Shown: positions 32,511 through 44,746 of the stretch, piece after piece
Layout of the letters: each line of letters opens with the position of its first letter
Numbering within the stretch: the first letter of the stretch is position 1
Notes under the pieces: model-generated
What the model saw: only the letters and a program-made list of their open reading frames with translations
Told to the model about the DNA's origin: nothing
The model's database searches: none
Assembly (NCBI GenBank): GCA_016808115.1
Contig: JAEQBH010004432.1
Span: 62,001 to 126,000 of the forward strand
Origin: Tetrastigma voinierianum
Lineage: Eukaryota > Streptophyta > Magnoliopsida > Vitales > Vitaceae
Length of the DNA stretch: 64,000 nucleotides
Direction of reading: 5' to 3'
Program-made: the position numbers and the translations under genes

Positions 32511-34572
32511 TGTGACACCCGATCAGGGATCAGTTGACTACCATTGACGTGAGTCTAACGTCAGAGGTGGGTTACCCGGCGCCACTTTAGAAAATCGGGC
32601 GAGTCTCTATGTATATAGAATCTTTTGAAATCTGAAAACAGTATAAACCTGCATTTACACATTGACAATCAATATGAATATCATCATCTGGCCACTTGGG
32701 CCATAACTATCTCATTAAAACTACATATCACAACTATTCTCCAATTATCTCCCCAATTACATGGTTGATTACATTTTTGTTTTATCTGAACATATATAAA
32801 ATCTACAATTCTAATACATGTTATGTCCAAAGAACCATCAAGCCTGGCGAAGCTATTGAAAATCAACCTCAAAATGAGTTGTCTCCTCGGCGCTCGCTGT
32901 ACTGTGAAATAAGGGGGTCCCATGACCAGGAGTGAGCTAAAGCTCGGTGGGAGAATCATACAAGTGGGCCTACTCACCACCTAAGTCTGATCTTGATGTT
33001 CCCGATTAAACACACATTCAAGCCGTGCATGATCCTACTTGAATGTCTACATGACATTTCAGGATAAAATTATCTGACTCTCTCACACTCGCCTAAGCCT
33101 TGTAGGAATTATTATTTATTGGTGGACAACCACCATTCTTATATATATAATTCAGAAGCTCTAGCCAGTTAAATATATAAATTGTTAATGGACTACCCTC
33201 AGATGAATATCAATTGAGCGATTGACTACCCTCGAGCAGTCCTCTACAGACTTATACCATGCACTAACTCTATACTCTAGGATGTTTCGGTGCATATGGA
33301 ATGCATGTATGCCAATTCCAATTCAGTCTAATCACATGCAAATATATAAACATGAATATACTCGCATAAAATTAAATCACACAAACATGTTATGTAATTA
33401 TCATTTCAAACCTCAAAATTAGCTCACATGGGTAATAATCACTGCAGCGATTTAATTTTAAATCCTCATTGACACCTATTTTCACGAAATATATTTTCAA
33501 AGCATTATTAGGGAATAGTGAAACCCTAGTTTACTATTCACGGAAAATCACTAAGCAGTTCATAGTGAACCCGAAATCCACGACCATTCCCATTGATACA
33601 TACCAAACAACCATTTAATACCTGATTAAACCAACCCAGCACGAAATTTTGGGTACATCACGGACTGACCCATAAAGTCTCCAAATAATTCCCTGATTTC
33701 GGTCCCATGTTTTGGGACCCGATCCACAACCATTCGGCATTTCCCATACAAACACATGATTTAAAGCAAATATTTATGAATTTAAAACACCCAACAGCCC
33801 GTAACAGCCACTGTTTCAATATTGGGTTTCAATAAATTCAAATCAATTCGGTCCCAAGGTTTGGGACCGATCAAACGGCCCCTCACGGCCTCAAACCAAC
33901 CGAAACATGGAAAAACACTTAAAAATGGGACTAAAACGCAAGTAGGGAGAAAATCTACCTCTTGGGTTGTCAAAAGGCTTCGCAAATCCGGGGGTCCGCA
34001 GCGTTGTCCTCGCCGCGTAGAGCGTTTCCCTTCTTGCTCGGCTAGGCCAGCAGTCGGATCTCCGGAAATTTTCTAGAGAGAAGCCCTCTCTCTCTAAGAG
34101 CTCTCAAATTTGGGAGCTCCTGCATCCCCAAACTGAAATCACGTTTTTGCTTAGAAAGCCTCATGCTTGGGATGAAGCACTATTTGAAATTTCGTCTTCT
34201 AGTCACTTAATCAATCTTGAAAATGACCATTTTGTCCCTCTATTCCCAGATTTGATATTCGGCACTACCTCGGCCATCCATTTTCATCATTTCTCTACTC
34301 ATACCACTTATGGTACATGAGTACTTGTTATATGCGCCTTTCGTCGCCAGTGATTTACGACACGAAATGCGTGCCTCGACGTGTAAATTGATTGTCTCGA
34401 AAAATTACGAAATTTTCAGTGCTAACTAGATTTCTCGAGGCGATTCTAGCAGTGCGATCCGTTTCATCATCTGGAATCTAGAGAATTGATGCAGTTTTAA
34501 CCGTAGTACAATTTAATAATCAAATTACGATTTTGCCCTTATTCCAGAAATTGGAATTTCTCGGGTCTTACA
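32511..34572 (-). mobile_element. Family A LTR copy A5
   Basis: Begins 'tgtgacacccgatcaggg' and ends 'ctcgggtcttaca' at 34572. Length 2.06 kb. Beyond the end is purine-rich text with no family A polypurine tract, so it is a 5' LTR at the edge of a truncated unit. It has a shortened hairpin repeat at 33120-33235. Confidence 0.8.
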
Positions 34573-34901
34573 AAGAAGAGAAGAAGAAGAGGAAGCCAAG
34601 AAAGGTTTGGATACTAGTTTGGATTTGCTATGGTTTTGTTTGAATTTGCTTTGGGTTTTGTATGGATTTTAGTTTGTTCCATTTAAGGGTTTTAGTTAGG
34701 AATCTATCTAACCACAGATTACTTGAAAATTTGGGTTAGTATGCCACATTTTCCATAAGATGAGTAAGGCTTTGTATGGATTCTTGGTTTATGGTATATG
34801 GATATATGAGGGTTAACCTAACTTACAAGTATTTGAATTAGGATTTGGAAAAGCCTAATTAATCTCTATGTTTGGTTTCGGTTGGGTTAGAATATATATG
34901 G
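34573..34901 (+). mobile_element. Family D LTR-like fragment between two opposed A LTRs
   Basis: 'aagaagagaagaagaagagg' then T/G-rich text ('aatctatctaacc', 'ggaaaagcctaatt') resembling 1000-1260. It is non-coding and has no visible ends. Confidence 0.35.
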
Positions 34902-36917
34902 GCCAGAAATTTCAATTTACGGAATAAGGGCAAAATCGTAATTTTGATTACAAAATTATAATTACGAGTTAAAATCCGTAATTAATTCCACAGATCTCGA
35001 GGATGGCAAGCAGTTACCAGTTGGAATCGTCTCATGAAATCTAGTTAGCACGTAAAATTTATAATTCTTTGAGACGGTCGAGTCGGCCGTTTTTGAGCAT
35101 CGCGTTTAAGTCATAGTAAATCGATTCGATGCGACGAAAGGCACATATAGCATGTACTCATGTACCATAAGTGGTATGAGTAAATTATGAAAATGGATGG
35201 CGGTAGTCTGCAGAATGTCAAAGCCCCGGTAAAAGAAGAAAATTAATCAATTAAATGGGATTAAGTGAACTAGAAGACAAAAAGGCTACAATGGCCTTCT
35301 TCTTCAAATTGAAACAAGAAAAACGTGATTTGGAAGCGAGGAGAGTCCAGGTAGCAGCGAATTCATTTTTTGAGAGAAACTAGCTTCTCTCTAGATTTAC
35401 TAGAATCCAGCAGTCGGCGACTTTAGTTGCAAGAGGAGCGTTCTACGCGGAAGCAGGGCTGCGGCGTGGACCCGGAGTTTGCGGTTTTTGACAGCTCCAA
35501 GAGGTAGGTTTTCTCCTACTTGCGTTTTATTCCCCATTTTTAAGGGTTTCGATGTTTCGGTTAGTTTGAGGCCGTGAGGGGCCGTTTGATCGATCCCGAG
35601 CAATAGGACCAGGAATTGTCAAAATTTGGGATTTTCTCTTGTGGCCGGTGTTTGCTCCATGGATCTTAGGGGCTGTTTGGTTGTGATGGGTGTTAATTTG
35701 TGCATTAAATGCTTGCTTGATAATACTTTGGCGGGAATGGCCGTGGTTGCCAGGTTCCTAAGTGAACCGGTGTTTTTGTGATTTTAAGAATAGTAAGCGA
35801 GGTTTCACTATTCTCGCATAGTGTTCCCTAAAAATATATATTTTTATGAAGTACGTGTTGGCGAGTGATTTAAATTAAATTATAGTGTATGATCATTAAC
35901 CTAAGTGAAGGCTAATTTTGATGTGTGATTTAAAGTTTTATGTAAATATATTCATGTATATATATTTGCATGTGATTTAAGCGAATTGGAGCGCACATGC
36001 ATTCCATATGCACTGGAACATCCTAGGAATATAGGAATGAGTGCATGAGATGAGTCTAGAGAAACAAGGTTCGGAGGGTAGTCTAAAATGTAAATTATCG
36101 GAGGGTAGTCCAAACTAAATAATATATCAACCGTCGGAGCGGCCCAGTTGATATTTATTCATCGGAGGGTAGTCCACAAACAAATAATATATATCAGCGA
36201 GTCGGGCGACGAGTTGATATATATTCATGGTAGTCCACGAACAAATATATATCAATCGTCGGAGCGGCCCAATTGATATATATATATATATACATCGGAG
36301 GGTTGTTCACTAATAAAACTAATATTCTCATACGAGGCTTAGGCGAGTGTGAGAGAGAGTCGGTGAGGACTCGGGATCTGAGTTGGTCACGTAGACATTC
36401 AAGTAGGATCATGCATTTGCTTGAATGTTTGTTTAAATTGGAACATTGCACTGCACTTAGGTGGTGAGTAGCCCACTTAGGGCGATTCTCCCTCTTGAGC
36501 TTTAGCTCACCCGTCGTGGGATCCTCTTTTCTGGTACATGGAGCGTGCGAGGGAGACGGCTCGTCTGGGTGAGCATTAGAAGAAAGTAGGAATGTGGCTT
36601 TGTTGATGTTTCATGTATTAGAACTCCCTTAAGTTTAATATATGTATTATTATAAAGTAGTTTATTAACTCTTGAAACTATTGGATATAGTTTGGATATG
36701 CATATTGGAATCTTGTTATGGGCGAGTTGCCATATTTGGATATATATTGCATATAATGGACGATTTGGGACAGGTATATGCGGAGTGCGTTTTAGGTAGA
36801 GCTCCCGGGTACAAGGAGACTACGGAGTTTTCTAAAGTAGGCGTCGGGTAACCCGGCCTCCACTTGTATTCAGAGGATTGACGGGTAGTCAGCGGACCCC
36901 GGGTTTAAGGGTGTCAC
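34902..36917 (+). mobile_element. Family A LTR copy A6 (plus strand)
   Basis: Starts a few bases into the family sequence ('ccagaaatttcaatttacgg', without TGTAAGACCC), passes through the hairpin repeats (36080-36310), and ends 'aagggtgtcac' before a clear primer-binding site. It is a 5' LTR with truncated start. With A5 it forms an inverted pair around a 329-bp spacer. Confidence 0.85.
36080..36310 (+). repeat. Tandem hairpin repeat in LTR A6
   Basis: Four units: 'aatatatcaaccgtcggagc' plus 'ccagttgatatttattc' and variants, separated by 'ggagggtagtccac'. The stems are AT-rich and the loop is GC-rich ('cgtcggagcggccca'). Confidence 0.8.
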
Positions 36918-36921
36918 GACT

Positions 36922-36933
36922 TGGTATCGGAGC
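36922..36933 (+). other. Primer-binding site after LTR A6
   Basis: 'tggtatcggagc' differs by one base from the TGGTATCAGAGC site complementary to initiator tRNA-Met, and lies 4 bases beyond the LTR end. Confidence 0.8.
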
Positions 36934-37001
36934 TTGGGTATCGAATACTAGGGAGCTCGGGTTTAGGAGTCACCACATGGGTGGTTTTGATGAAGAGTAT
37001 A
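36934..37001 (+). other. Stub of family A leader
   Basis: About 70 bp of leader ('cttgggtatcgaatactagg', 'gggtggttttgatgaagag') that are also found at 63550-63620. It is cut by the start of the family B LTR. Confidence 0.7.
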
Positions 37002-37573
37002 TGAAACCCCTGACCTTATTGAATGTTATAATAGTAGTTGTAGACTGATTTGAGGTCTAATGATAGAGAGAGTGGATTAGAATTTAGAACGCTCTGGACA
37101 TCATTTGGGCATGAAGTGAAAATTTTCGAAAATTGTAACCGGGTGCCTTAATGAATAGTGATTTTTCTTTATTTTATCGGATGGAGAGGGTTGCAAAGGG
37201 ATTTTAAGAAAATTTCGAGTTCTTATGACTTTACAGGCGATATTTAGAAGATAATGGGAGATTTAAGTGAATAGTGATTTCCGGATGAAAATTGGAGTGC
37301 ATCTTTGAAATTTTTTTCGAGTGGTAGAATCACGAAAATGTGGGATCAGTCATAGAGTCCTAGCAGAGCTGAAGCGGTGAAGCGAGTCCAGTTTGGATAG
37401 TTTCGAGCGTCCAGACGTGGTCGGATAATAATGCGCTATTGTCAATTTCCGTTTTAATGAACAAATCTGATTTAGAATTGATTTCAGAACTGGAATTCAC
37501 TGTGAAAGTTTATTTGAATAATTCATGGATTTATTTGAGTTTACGATATAGAATATTTTTGACATTTAATCGG

Positions 37574-37581
37574 TATAAAAG
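37574..37581 (+). promoter_or_regulatory. TATA box, family B 5' LTR
   Basis: TATAAAAG in 'cggtataaaagcgtataagg', about 570 bp into the LTR and conserved in the 3' LTR. It probably marks the U3 promoter. Confidence 0.6.
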
Positions 37582-39498
37582 CGTATAAGGTGAAAGCGGG
37601 ATAAGAAAATCACTTTATAAGGGAGATATTTTATTATGAGAGCCAATTAAAACCTCTTAATGGCTAAGTTATGAGTTTAAATCATGGGTAAAAATGACTT
37701 GAATATAAAGAATGGACCAATGAGAAGCTTGGATAAAAGTGTAAGCCATACAACTAACCAATGGAATTATTTAATTTGAGGTACTTTTGGAAGAATATTT
37801 TAAAGTCTAAAATTAGGGATTTAAGTGCTCCAAAGAGGAGATCACGTCCATGAGGAAGAGAAGGAGAAAGATAGAAAAGAAAGGGAAGAAAGGAGAAAGA
37901 GGAGGAGAAAGGGTAGGGCCAGAAAGTGGTGAGAGGTGAATTTTATTCTCTTTCAAGCTTCCAGAAGTGAGCTCCAAGTGAATCAGGAAGAGAGAGAGAG
38001 ACCAAAGGGGGGCAAGAAACAAGTAAGTTTTTCATGGTGGGAAAGTTGGATTTTTATGTTTTCATGCCTAATGATTTGATTTTCTTGTATGGATGTTAAA
38101 TTAGTGGCATTTAGGGTTGAATATTGATTTTGAGATAAATTGAGAAAGCCATGGATTAGATTAGGGTTTTGACAAATCAAGTGAATGAATGGTTAGGGTT
38201 TGATGTAGACTTTTTGTGTGATATGTTGAAATGGGTATAATGCACATCAGATTTAAGTGTTTAGAGTGAAAGAAAAATGGAAGAGAGAAACACAATTTGG
38301 TAAATTTTGGGCAGCAGTCTCGGTACAGGAAATGTCCCTGTTTTCTGTTTTGACCAGTTTTGGTATTTTGGCCATAACTTGCTCATTTCAAGATTGGAAT
38401 TGAGTGATTCAAAATTCTGGAGTAAAATAGACTTCTAGGGAAAAGAATTTATCTAAAGGAGTTCATGCAAATTGTAAACTTAAAGTGCCATAAAATATGG
38501 TTCAAAGTGGAGCTATGTGCAGATTCTGTTCTGCCAAACTGAGTTATTTGTTGTGCAGATTGTGTTATATGGTTGAGGCTTTAGGGTGGAATTTTTAAAT
38601 TGAAAATTTAAAGAGATGTTATTTGATATATCAAGAACTGATATGGAGAGTTTCATAATTTTGAAGACCGTTTGAATAATTTTTGAGTCATAAAGTCTAT
38701 AGGAGTATGGATTTGGAAAAAGGTTGGCCAAAATGAATGGTTTTAGTGTAAAGATTAATTTGTTCATTTGGCTTTAAATGAATGTGTATGGTGGATTAAA
38801 ATGGAAGTTATGATTAATGTATAGTTGTGATTTTCTTGGAAAAGGGTGAAAAGGATGATCGGACGGAGCAGGGAACTCAGAAGCAAGCGGGATTGAGCGG
38901 TGAGCGTGAGTGAAAATGATATTTTGAGAATTTAGTTTTTAAAAGTGAATGGTTTAATGTTAAACTGAAAGTTTAAATATAAATTTTTATGTAAATGTTA
39001 AGGCATATGAAATGTTTTATATTGCATTGTTTTATCTTGCATCAATGCATATATTTATATGTGTATTAAATATGTATGCATATGTTAAGGTATTATGAAA
39101 GTTTAAAATGTTTAAAGTATGCATATGTGTTTAATATTAAAGTAAAGGATTTAAATGTATTTATAAATGTATTTTGAAGAAATGTTTCTTGATGGTTACC
39201 TAAACCCCTAAATTTATTATGACTGATATCGGCAGAGTACTTTAAGCGTGTAAGGATTAAGGGTAAAGTTATAGGTTACTAAGCGAGGGAGAGGAAATAG
39301 GTGTCTAGAGTAAAATATCCTTACCGTGATAAGAAGAGTACTGGCTGGAGACCTATGCAAGCGTGAGTTTCTCCATAGCGTAGTGGTTATATTTGGAATG
39401 TAATTTGTCCCTCACCCCGTCGTGCGAGCTGTTCGGTGTGTTTATTCCCCAGGTTCCATCGAGAAAGAATGAAAGAAAGAAAATAAAGAAGAAAGAAA

Positions 39499-39826
39499 GT
39501 TTAAGGCATAAATGCTTAAAAAGCATAAATGGATTTTAAATGCATAAGTATTTATGAAAGAAAGTTTAAGAGCATAAATTCTTAAAGCATAAATGGATTT
39601 TAAATGCATAAGTATTTATGGAAAGAAAGAAAGTTTAAGGCATAAATTCTTAAAGCATAAATGGATTTTAAATGCATAAGTATTTATTGAAGAAAAGTTT
39701 AAGGTATAAATGTTTTAAAGCATAAAGCGATTTTAATGGTATAAGTATTTATGGAAAGAAAGTTTAAAGGCATAAAATGTTTGAAATGTATAAATGGATT
39801 TTAATTGTATAAGTATGTATTATTTT
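39499..39826 (+). repeat. 65-bp minisatellite in family B 5' LTR, 5 copies
   Basis: 'gtttaaggcataaatgctta' variants start at 39499, 39564, 39633, 39697 and 39762, each followed by 'aaatggattttaaatgcata' and 'agtatttatg'. The 3' LTR has about four copies. Confidence 0.85.
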
Positions 39827-40464
39827 GATATGTACTGAAAATGTTATATAAATGAAAATGTCTTGCACTCCATGACTCGTTTAGCTCTCTTTTCCATATG
39901 TTTCAACAAATATTTTCAGGACTGAGACGAGTGCATCGGTAAGTACCCTCTGTGCGGAGTGAGTCGAGCTATCGAGGAGACGGCGCGTAATTGCATTGAA
40001 AATAATTTGCATATTGTATATGTGAATATTTTGTCATGTTTGATAAAATTATGCATGGAGTTGAAGAAGGTTTAAATGTTTTGATGATTTGAAAGAAATA
40101 AATGTATATATATGTATATTGTGTTTGATTGGGTTGTGGACGAGGAGTCCTAATATGGAAGTTGAATTGAAGTTTAGAAGTGTTTTTAAATGTTTTCATC
40201 AGGTTTTGTAAATTTGGAAAGTCCGAAAAACAGAGGAAACTAAATGATTTTCTGAAAAAAAATCTAAGTGTTGGAAAGAAAAGAAAAAGAAATTTTTTTT
40301 TAGCACTTAGCTTCCGCGTATTTTAAAAGATATGTGAAGAATTGTAAAGGGTTCGCTCCACGGATTTTAATTTATGGTTTTAAGGAAAGTTTCTATATCA
40401 GTTGGAGTCTTGGGAGGAGGTCCCTCGGGTTCATGAGGTTAATCCGGGTCGGGATCCTTCAACA

Positions 40465-40477
40465 TGGTATCAGAGCG
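40465..40477 (+). other. Primer-binding site of family B
   Basis: 'tggtatcagagcg' three bases beyond the 5' LTR, an exact match to the standard initiator tRNA-Met complement TGGTATCAGAGC. Confidence 0.9.
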
Positions 40478-40639
40478 AAGTTTTGAAAATGTTATAAAGA
40501 TTTGAAAATTTTTATTTTTATATGATTGTTTTAATGTTTTCTTTTAAGATTTCAAAAAAAAAAAAAAAAAAAAAAAATTATGTGATTTAAAATCATATAT
40601 GCATTACATGACATATTAAAATTTTGAATTCACAGAAAA

Positions 40640-40870
40640 ATGCGTCGTGAAGACCGACCACCCACGGGGAGCTCTGAGCGAGTAAGTACCACCACATGAG
40701 GAACATGTTGATGAGTCTGCGTATGTTCCTCCACCCGCGATCTGGTAGGAATTTGTACTAGCCTCCTAGGTCGTGGGAGGACGGATGCCTTTAGGCCGGA
40801 TGGCTGGATGTTAGCCGATATTCCCAATCAGCCCGGAGTGAGGGCCGGCCGGTGTCCATTGAGAGGGTAA
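40640..40870 (+). pseudogene. Gag N-terminal fragment of family B
   Basis: ATG at 40640 reads MRREDRPPTGSSERV, then a frameshift. A later stretch reads 'GWMLADIPNQPGVRAGR' near 40800-40850. The start is preceded by a leader with a 24-base poly-A run at 40555-40578. The rest of gag is missing; the next recognisable domain is protease at 41150. Assigned from its position after leader and primer site and from its charged N-terminus. Confidence 0.45.
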
Positions 40871-41149
40871 GAGTAGAGCAAGGAAATTATGATTATAGGA
40901 GATCACAGAGGCATGAGTCGTGGCTAGAGAGGGTAATGAGATGGTTAATTGAAAATGCATGGGTTTAATTTAGCTTAAGTGAATCAATGACATTAAGTGA
41001 ATTATTAATTGTAATTGTTGAAAAGAAAATGGAAGAAATTGAAGACATAATGATGAATGCTTGGTGGGATTTTGCCACCCCTAGGAAAAGTATGGAAAAG
41101 TTGATTATTCTGACGAGTGATTATTGGAGGCTAGGAGTTTTGGCGATTT
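40871..41149 (+). other. Unassigned remnant between gag start and protease, family B
   Basis: About 280 bp of decayed text ('agatcacagaggcatgagtc', 'aattgaagacataatg') that may be gag residues. No domain recognised. Confidence 0.3.
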
Positions 41150-41460
41150 GATATTTATTAGATATCATGACTTTGATGTTATATTAGGCATGGATTTACT
41201 ATCTAGACATCATGCCACAAAGTTATTTATAGAAGAGTTAGGTTCTATAAGCTAAGGAGAGGCAGAGGTTGTTTTATGTAGGTTCGGAAAATACTACCTA
41301 CCAATAATAGCCAGTTATGTGGGCTAGTAAAATACTTGAAAGTTATATAAAAGGTACACAGCTTATGCTATTGAGGTGTGGGATAATGGTAGTCGAATTG
41401 GAAGATATTGATAGTCAAATAATTTCGGATGTATTTCAGAGGATCTTCTAGAGTATATAT
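41150..41460 (+). pseudogene. Protease end of family B pol
   Basis: The plus strand reads HDFDVILGMDLLSRHHA near 41167-41217, the conserved end of Gypsy aspartic proteases leading into RT. The active-site DTG/DSG upstream is not seen. Stops follow. The (TA)n tract at 41467 interrupts the linker to RT. Confidence 0.65.
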
Positions 41461-41465
41461 AAAAA

Positions 41466-41466
<1 letters not shown>

Positions 41467-41514
<48 letters not shown>

Positions 41515-41525
41515 TATATATATTA
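41467..41525. repeat. (TA)n microsatellite
   Basis: About 25 TA repeats with one interruption, between protease and RT of the family B element. Confidence 0.95.
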
Positions 41526-41539
41526 ATTTTAGATTGAAA

Positions 41540-42290
41540 TGACCCCTAGGGCCAGAACCAATTGCTAAAGGCACCTTATATGATGGCTCCTTAAAAGTTG
41601 AAAGAATTGAAAGAATTGAAAGTATAAATGGATGAGCTTGTGAGTAAGGGTTTTGTTAGGCGAGTACTTCGCACTTAGGGAGTGCGATTACATTTATAAA
41701 AAAATGATGATGAAAGTTAAGATCGTATATTGATTCGGAGAGTTGAATAGAGTAGAAATACCAATCAACACCCATTTACGCAGTTCAGATCTTTTTGATC
41801 AATTCACGAGGAACGAGGGTATTTTTGAAAATGGATCTAGCTCGGGTTACCATCAATTAAAGATTAGGTCGAGGATGTTCCTATGACAGCTTTGAAAGGC
41901 TCTGGTATAGGCATTATATGAGTTTTTAGTCATGCTAGTTGGACTAACCATATTCAGCCGCTTTTATGGATCTTATGAATAGGATCTTTCCAGCCTTATT
42001 TAGATCAGTTTATTTATAGTATTCATTATTGACATTTTAATCTATTTAGCGGTAATGAAGATCATGAGGAGCATCTAAGTAAATTCTATTTGCTTAGTAT
42101 GCAAACTTAGTAAATTCACAGTTCTGCGGTTAGACGGTGTTGCCTTTCTAAGGCATGTGATTCGATGAAGGGGTTTACGGTGATCCTCAAAGATTGAGAA
42201 AATTGTGGCCCAGGAACCACTACGAATGTGACGGAGATACAAAGTTTTCTAGGTTTTAGCGAGGGTATTATCGGAAGGTTGTTAAGGGAT
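41540..42290 (+). pseudogene. Reverse transcriptase of family B (broken)
   Basis: In order: 'GPEPIAKAPYMMAPLK' near 41551-41600, 'ELVSKGFVR' near 41635-41660, 'SDLFDQFT' near 41788-41810, 'SGYHQLKI' near 41845-41868, 'NRIF..AYLDQFI' near 41979-42015, then the catalytic region at 42019-42044, which reads V-F-I-I-D-I-L-I-Y. Here the first of the two catalytic aspartates is Ile (ATT at 42028-42030), either a mutation or a sequencing error. 'EDHEEHLSKF' follows near 42058-42090. The fold order is normal for Gypsy RT. Confidence 0.8.
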
Positions 42291-42860
42291 TTTCAAAGTT
42301 AGCGGATCAGCTGGCTAAATTGACAAGGAAGATGAAAAGTTTGTATGGTAAGAGACATGTCGAGAAAAGATTCGATGAACTAAAAGGAATTTGACCTTGG
42401 CCCTAGTTCTTACAATTAAAATTCGAGAGGCGAGAGAAGGATATCACGGTATATTGTGATGCTTCTAGGCGAGCTTAAGGGGTGTGTTAATGCAACATGA
42501 AAATGTGATAGCATATGATTTAAAGGCAATTGAAAAAGCATGAAAGCGAAATTATACGAGACATAACCTAGAGTTGGTTGTTGTAGTCTTTGCTGCGTAT
42601 ATGGAGGCATTCTTGATATGGAGTTGCATGTAAAATTTTACAGGATCACGAGACATGTAATATTTATTCACATAGAAAAAGTTAAATGAGACGGAGGAGA
42701 TGGGTTGAACTCGTAAGAGTTATGAGTGCACTATTAGTACCATCGGGGAAATGTTAATGTAGTGGCTGATGCTCTTAGTAGGGAAGCCCTACGGGTTCCA
42801 TATCTCACCCTAAAGGTTATTATGCCTCCACTAGATTTATGGAATTGAGGTCTTTAGGTG
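42291..42860 (+). pseudogene. RNase H of family B (broken)
   Basis: Traces of the connection and RNase H domain: 'KEFDLGPSSYN' near 42380-42415, a YCDASR-like 'ATATTGTGATGCTTCTAGGCG' passage near 42450-42470, 'LELVVVVFA'-like text near 42570-42597, and the end signature HRGNVNVVADALSR at about 42736-42780. Frame changes separate them. The signature is the common C-terminal mark of Gypsy RNase H. Confidence 0.75.
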
Positions 42861-44140
42861 CGAGACTAGAATCAGCGAGATATTAGTCTGTACTAATAGA
42901 CAAGGTAAAGGGCTATAGACTCAAGATACGATCATGATTAAATTGAAAAGGGAAGGCTGATGCAGGCGGAGTTAAAAGGATTTTGAAATGCGGGCATATG
43001 GTATAGTGATGATAGGTCACGAGGTTATGTGTGTACTAGATGTGGGAAGATTAAAGAAATAAATTATGGGAGGCTCACTCTTACGCATAGGCGATGCATC
43101 GAGGAAACACTAAAATGTATCATACCCTAAGAATACTAAAGGTGGAGGGTATAAAGAAAGATGTTGCGAATTTATTTCATCTCATTTGTCAAAAGTTAAG
43201 GTTGAGCATCAAGATTTGCGGGGTTCTTATAGTCTCTTCCGATCCCTCGATTGGAAATGGGAAGAGAATCATGATGGATTTTTTTATTTCCACTTTGCCA
43301 GAGTGGTTATGACGTGATATAGGTGATTGTGGATAGATTGACGAAATCAGTCAATTTCCTACCTATGGAAAAATAGTGACTTAGTTGAGAAGTTGGCTGA
43401 GTTGTATATAAAAGAGATTGTACGACTTCACGGATGTGTCTGAAAGAACCATACGGACATTGGAAGTTATGCTCAAGGCTTGTGTGGTAGAGTTTAAAGA
43501 AGTTAGGAAGACATTTACCATTAATGGGTTTTCCCTCTGATAATAGTTATCATCTGAAGCATTGAAATGGCGCCTTATGAGGGCACTTATATGGAAGGAA
43601 GTGTAGGACTCCATTATGTTGGGATGAGGAAAGGGAGAGAAAATTGCTAGGTTCATAAGAATTGTTAGGCTACAACGGATAATGTTAAAGTTATCAGTGA
43701 TAGATTAAAAGATAGCTGAGATTGATAGAAAAGTTATATTTATTAAACGAGGGAGGTTGGAATTTTAGGTGGGGATCGGGTATTTATGAGGATATCATAC
43801 AGGAAGGGTGTTGATATTCGGAAAGAAAGGGAAGTTAAGTCCTCTATATGGGACTTTATGAAATTATGGAAATAATTGGAGGTAAGCGTCTTGGTTGAGG
43901 TTGCCACACAGATTGGCGAGAATACATGACATATTTTACATTTCTATGCCAGTATATGACCAGTTCTTCACATGTGTTAAGAGATCAATAGAGTTGAATT
44001 GAAGAAGATTTGACGTATGAAGAAAAGACCGGTTCAAATTGTTGTCAAGAAATGATTAGGTTCTTTGAAACAAAGAGTGATTCCTTTAGTAAAGGTGTTT
44101 TGGATGAATCACGGTAGAGGGAGCGACATGAGAATTTAAA
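42861..44140 (+). pseudogene. Integrase of family B, zinc-binding, core and chromodomain-like tail (broken)
   Basis: 'MHRGNTKMYHTLRILKVEG' begins an open stretch at 43094-43312 equivalent to the HHCC zinc-binding module ('KKDVANLFHLICQKL'). It continues with 'KRIMMDF', then 'VIVDRLTKSVNFLPME' near 43320-43370 and 'LAELYIKEIVRLHG' near 43393-43435 of the D-D-E core. 'GDRVFMRISYRKG' near 43775-43810 starts the C-terminal module, and 'RPVQIVVKK', 'QRVIPLVKVFWMNHGRG' near 44030-44125 form the chromodomain-like end. The polypurine tract follows directly. Confidence 0.8.
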
Positions 44141-44174
44141 TTTCGAGGGCGAAATTTTTTATAAGGAGGATGAT
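44140..44174 (+). other. Polypurine tract of family B
   Basis: 'tcgagggcgaaattttttat' then 'aaggaggatgat' directly before the LTR start TGTAAAACCCC. Confidence 0.8.
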
Positions 44175-44738
44175 TGTAAAACCCCAGCCTTATTGAATGT
44201 TATAATAGTAGTTATTGAGTGATTTGAGGTCTAATGATAGACGAGTGGATTAGAATTTAGAACGCTCTTGGACATCATTGGGCATGAAGTGAAAATTCGA
44301 AAATTGTAGGGTGCCTAATGAATAGTGATTTTTTCTTATTTTATCCGGATGGAGAGGGTTGCAAGGGATTTTTAAGAAAATTTCGGTTCTTATGACTTTG
44401 AGCGATATTTAGAAGATAATGGGAGATTTAAGTGAATGGTGATTTCGGGGATTGAAAATTGGAGTGCGTCTTTGAAATTTTTAGTGGGCGGAAATACGAA
44501 AACAATGGAATCAATCATAAAAGTCGCGAAACTGAAGCGAGTGAAAGCAGTCCGTTTGGATAGTTTCGAGCGTCGAGCGTAATTCGGATAATAATACGCT
44601 ATTGTCAATTCCAGATTTTTAATGATTTTAAACCGATTTGGTGATTTGAGCCTGGAATTCAGCGTGAAGGATTTAATTTGAATAATTCATGGTTAATTTA
44701 TTTACCACGACCATAGAATATTTTTGACATTTAATCGG

Positions 44739-44746
44739 TATAAAAG
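44739..44746 (+). promoter_or_regulatory. TATA box, family B 3' LTR
   Basis: TATAAAAG in the same context as 37574-37581 of the 5' LTR. Confidence 0.6.

Larger units (their letters stand above)
37002..40461 (+). mobile_element. Family B 5' LTR
   Basis: Starts 'tgaaacccctgacctt' (the 3' copy has 'tgtaaaaccccagcctt') and ends 'gggatccttca' just before the primer site. Length 3.46 kb. Contains a TATA box, a purine-rich stretch at 37850-37915, and a 65-bp minisatellite. Alignment by eye to 44175-47506 is continuous, with differences mostly as short indels at C/G-rich words. Confidence 0.88.

Noticed and set aside
36922..36933. A tRNA gene suggested by the tRNA-Met-like words at primer sites
   Set aside because: Only 12-14 bases match, each directly beyond an LTR or viral leader; no cloverleaf.
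41467..41525. (TA)n tract as an origin or regulatory site
   Set aside because: A plain microsatellite within a broken pol; common in plant genomes.
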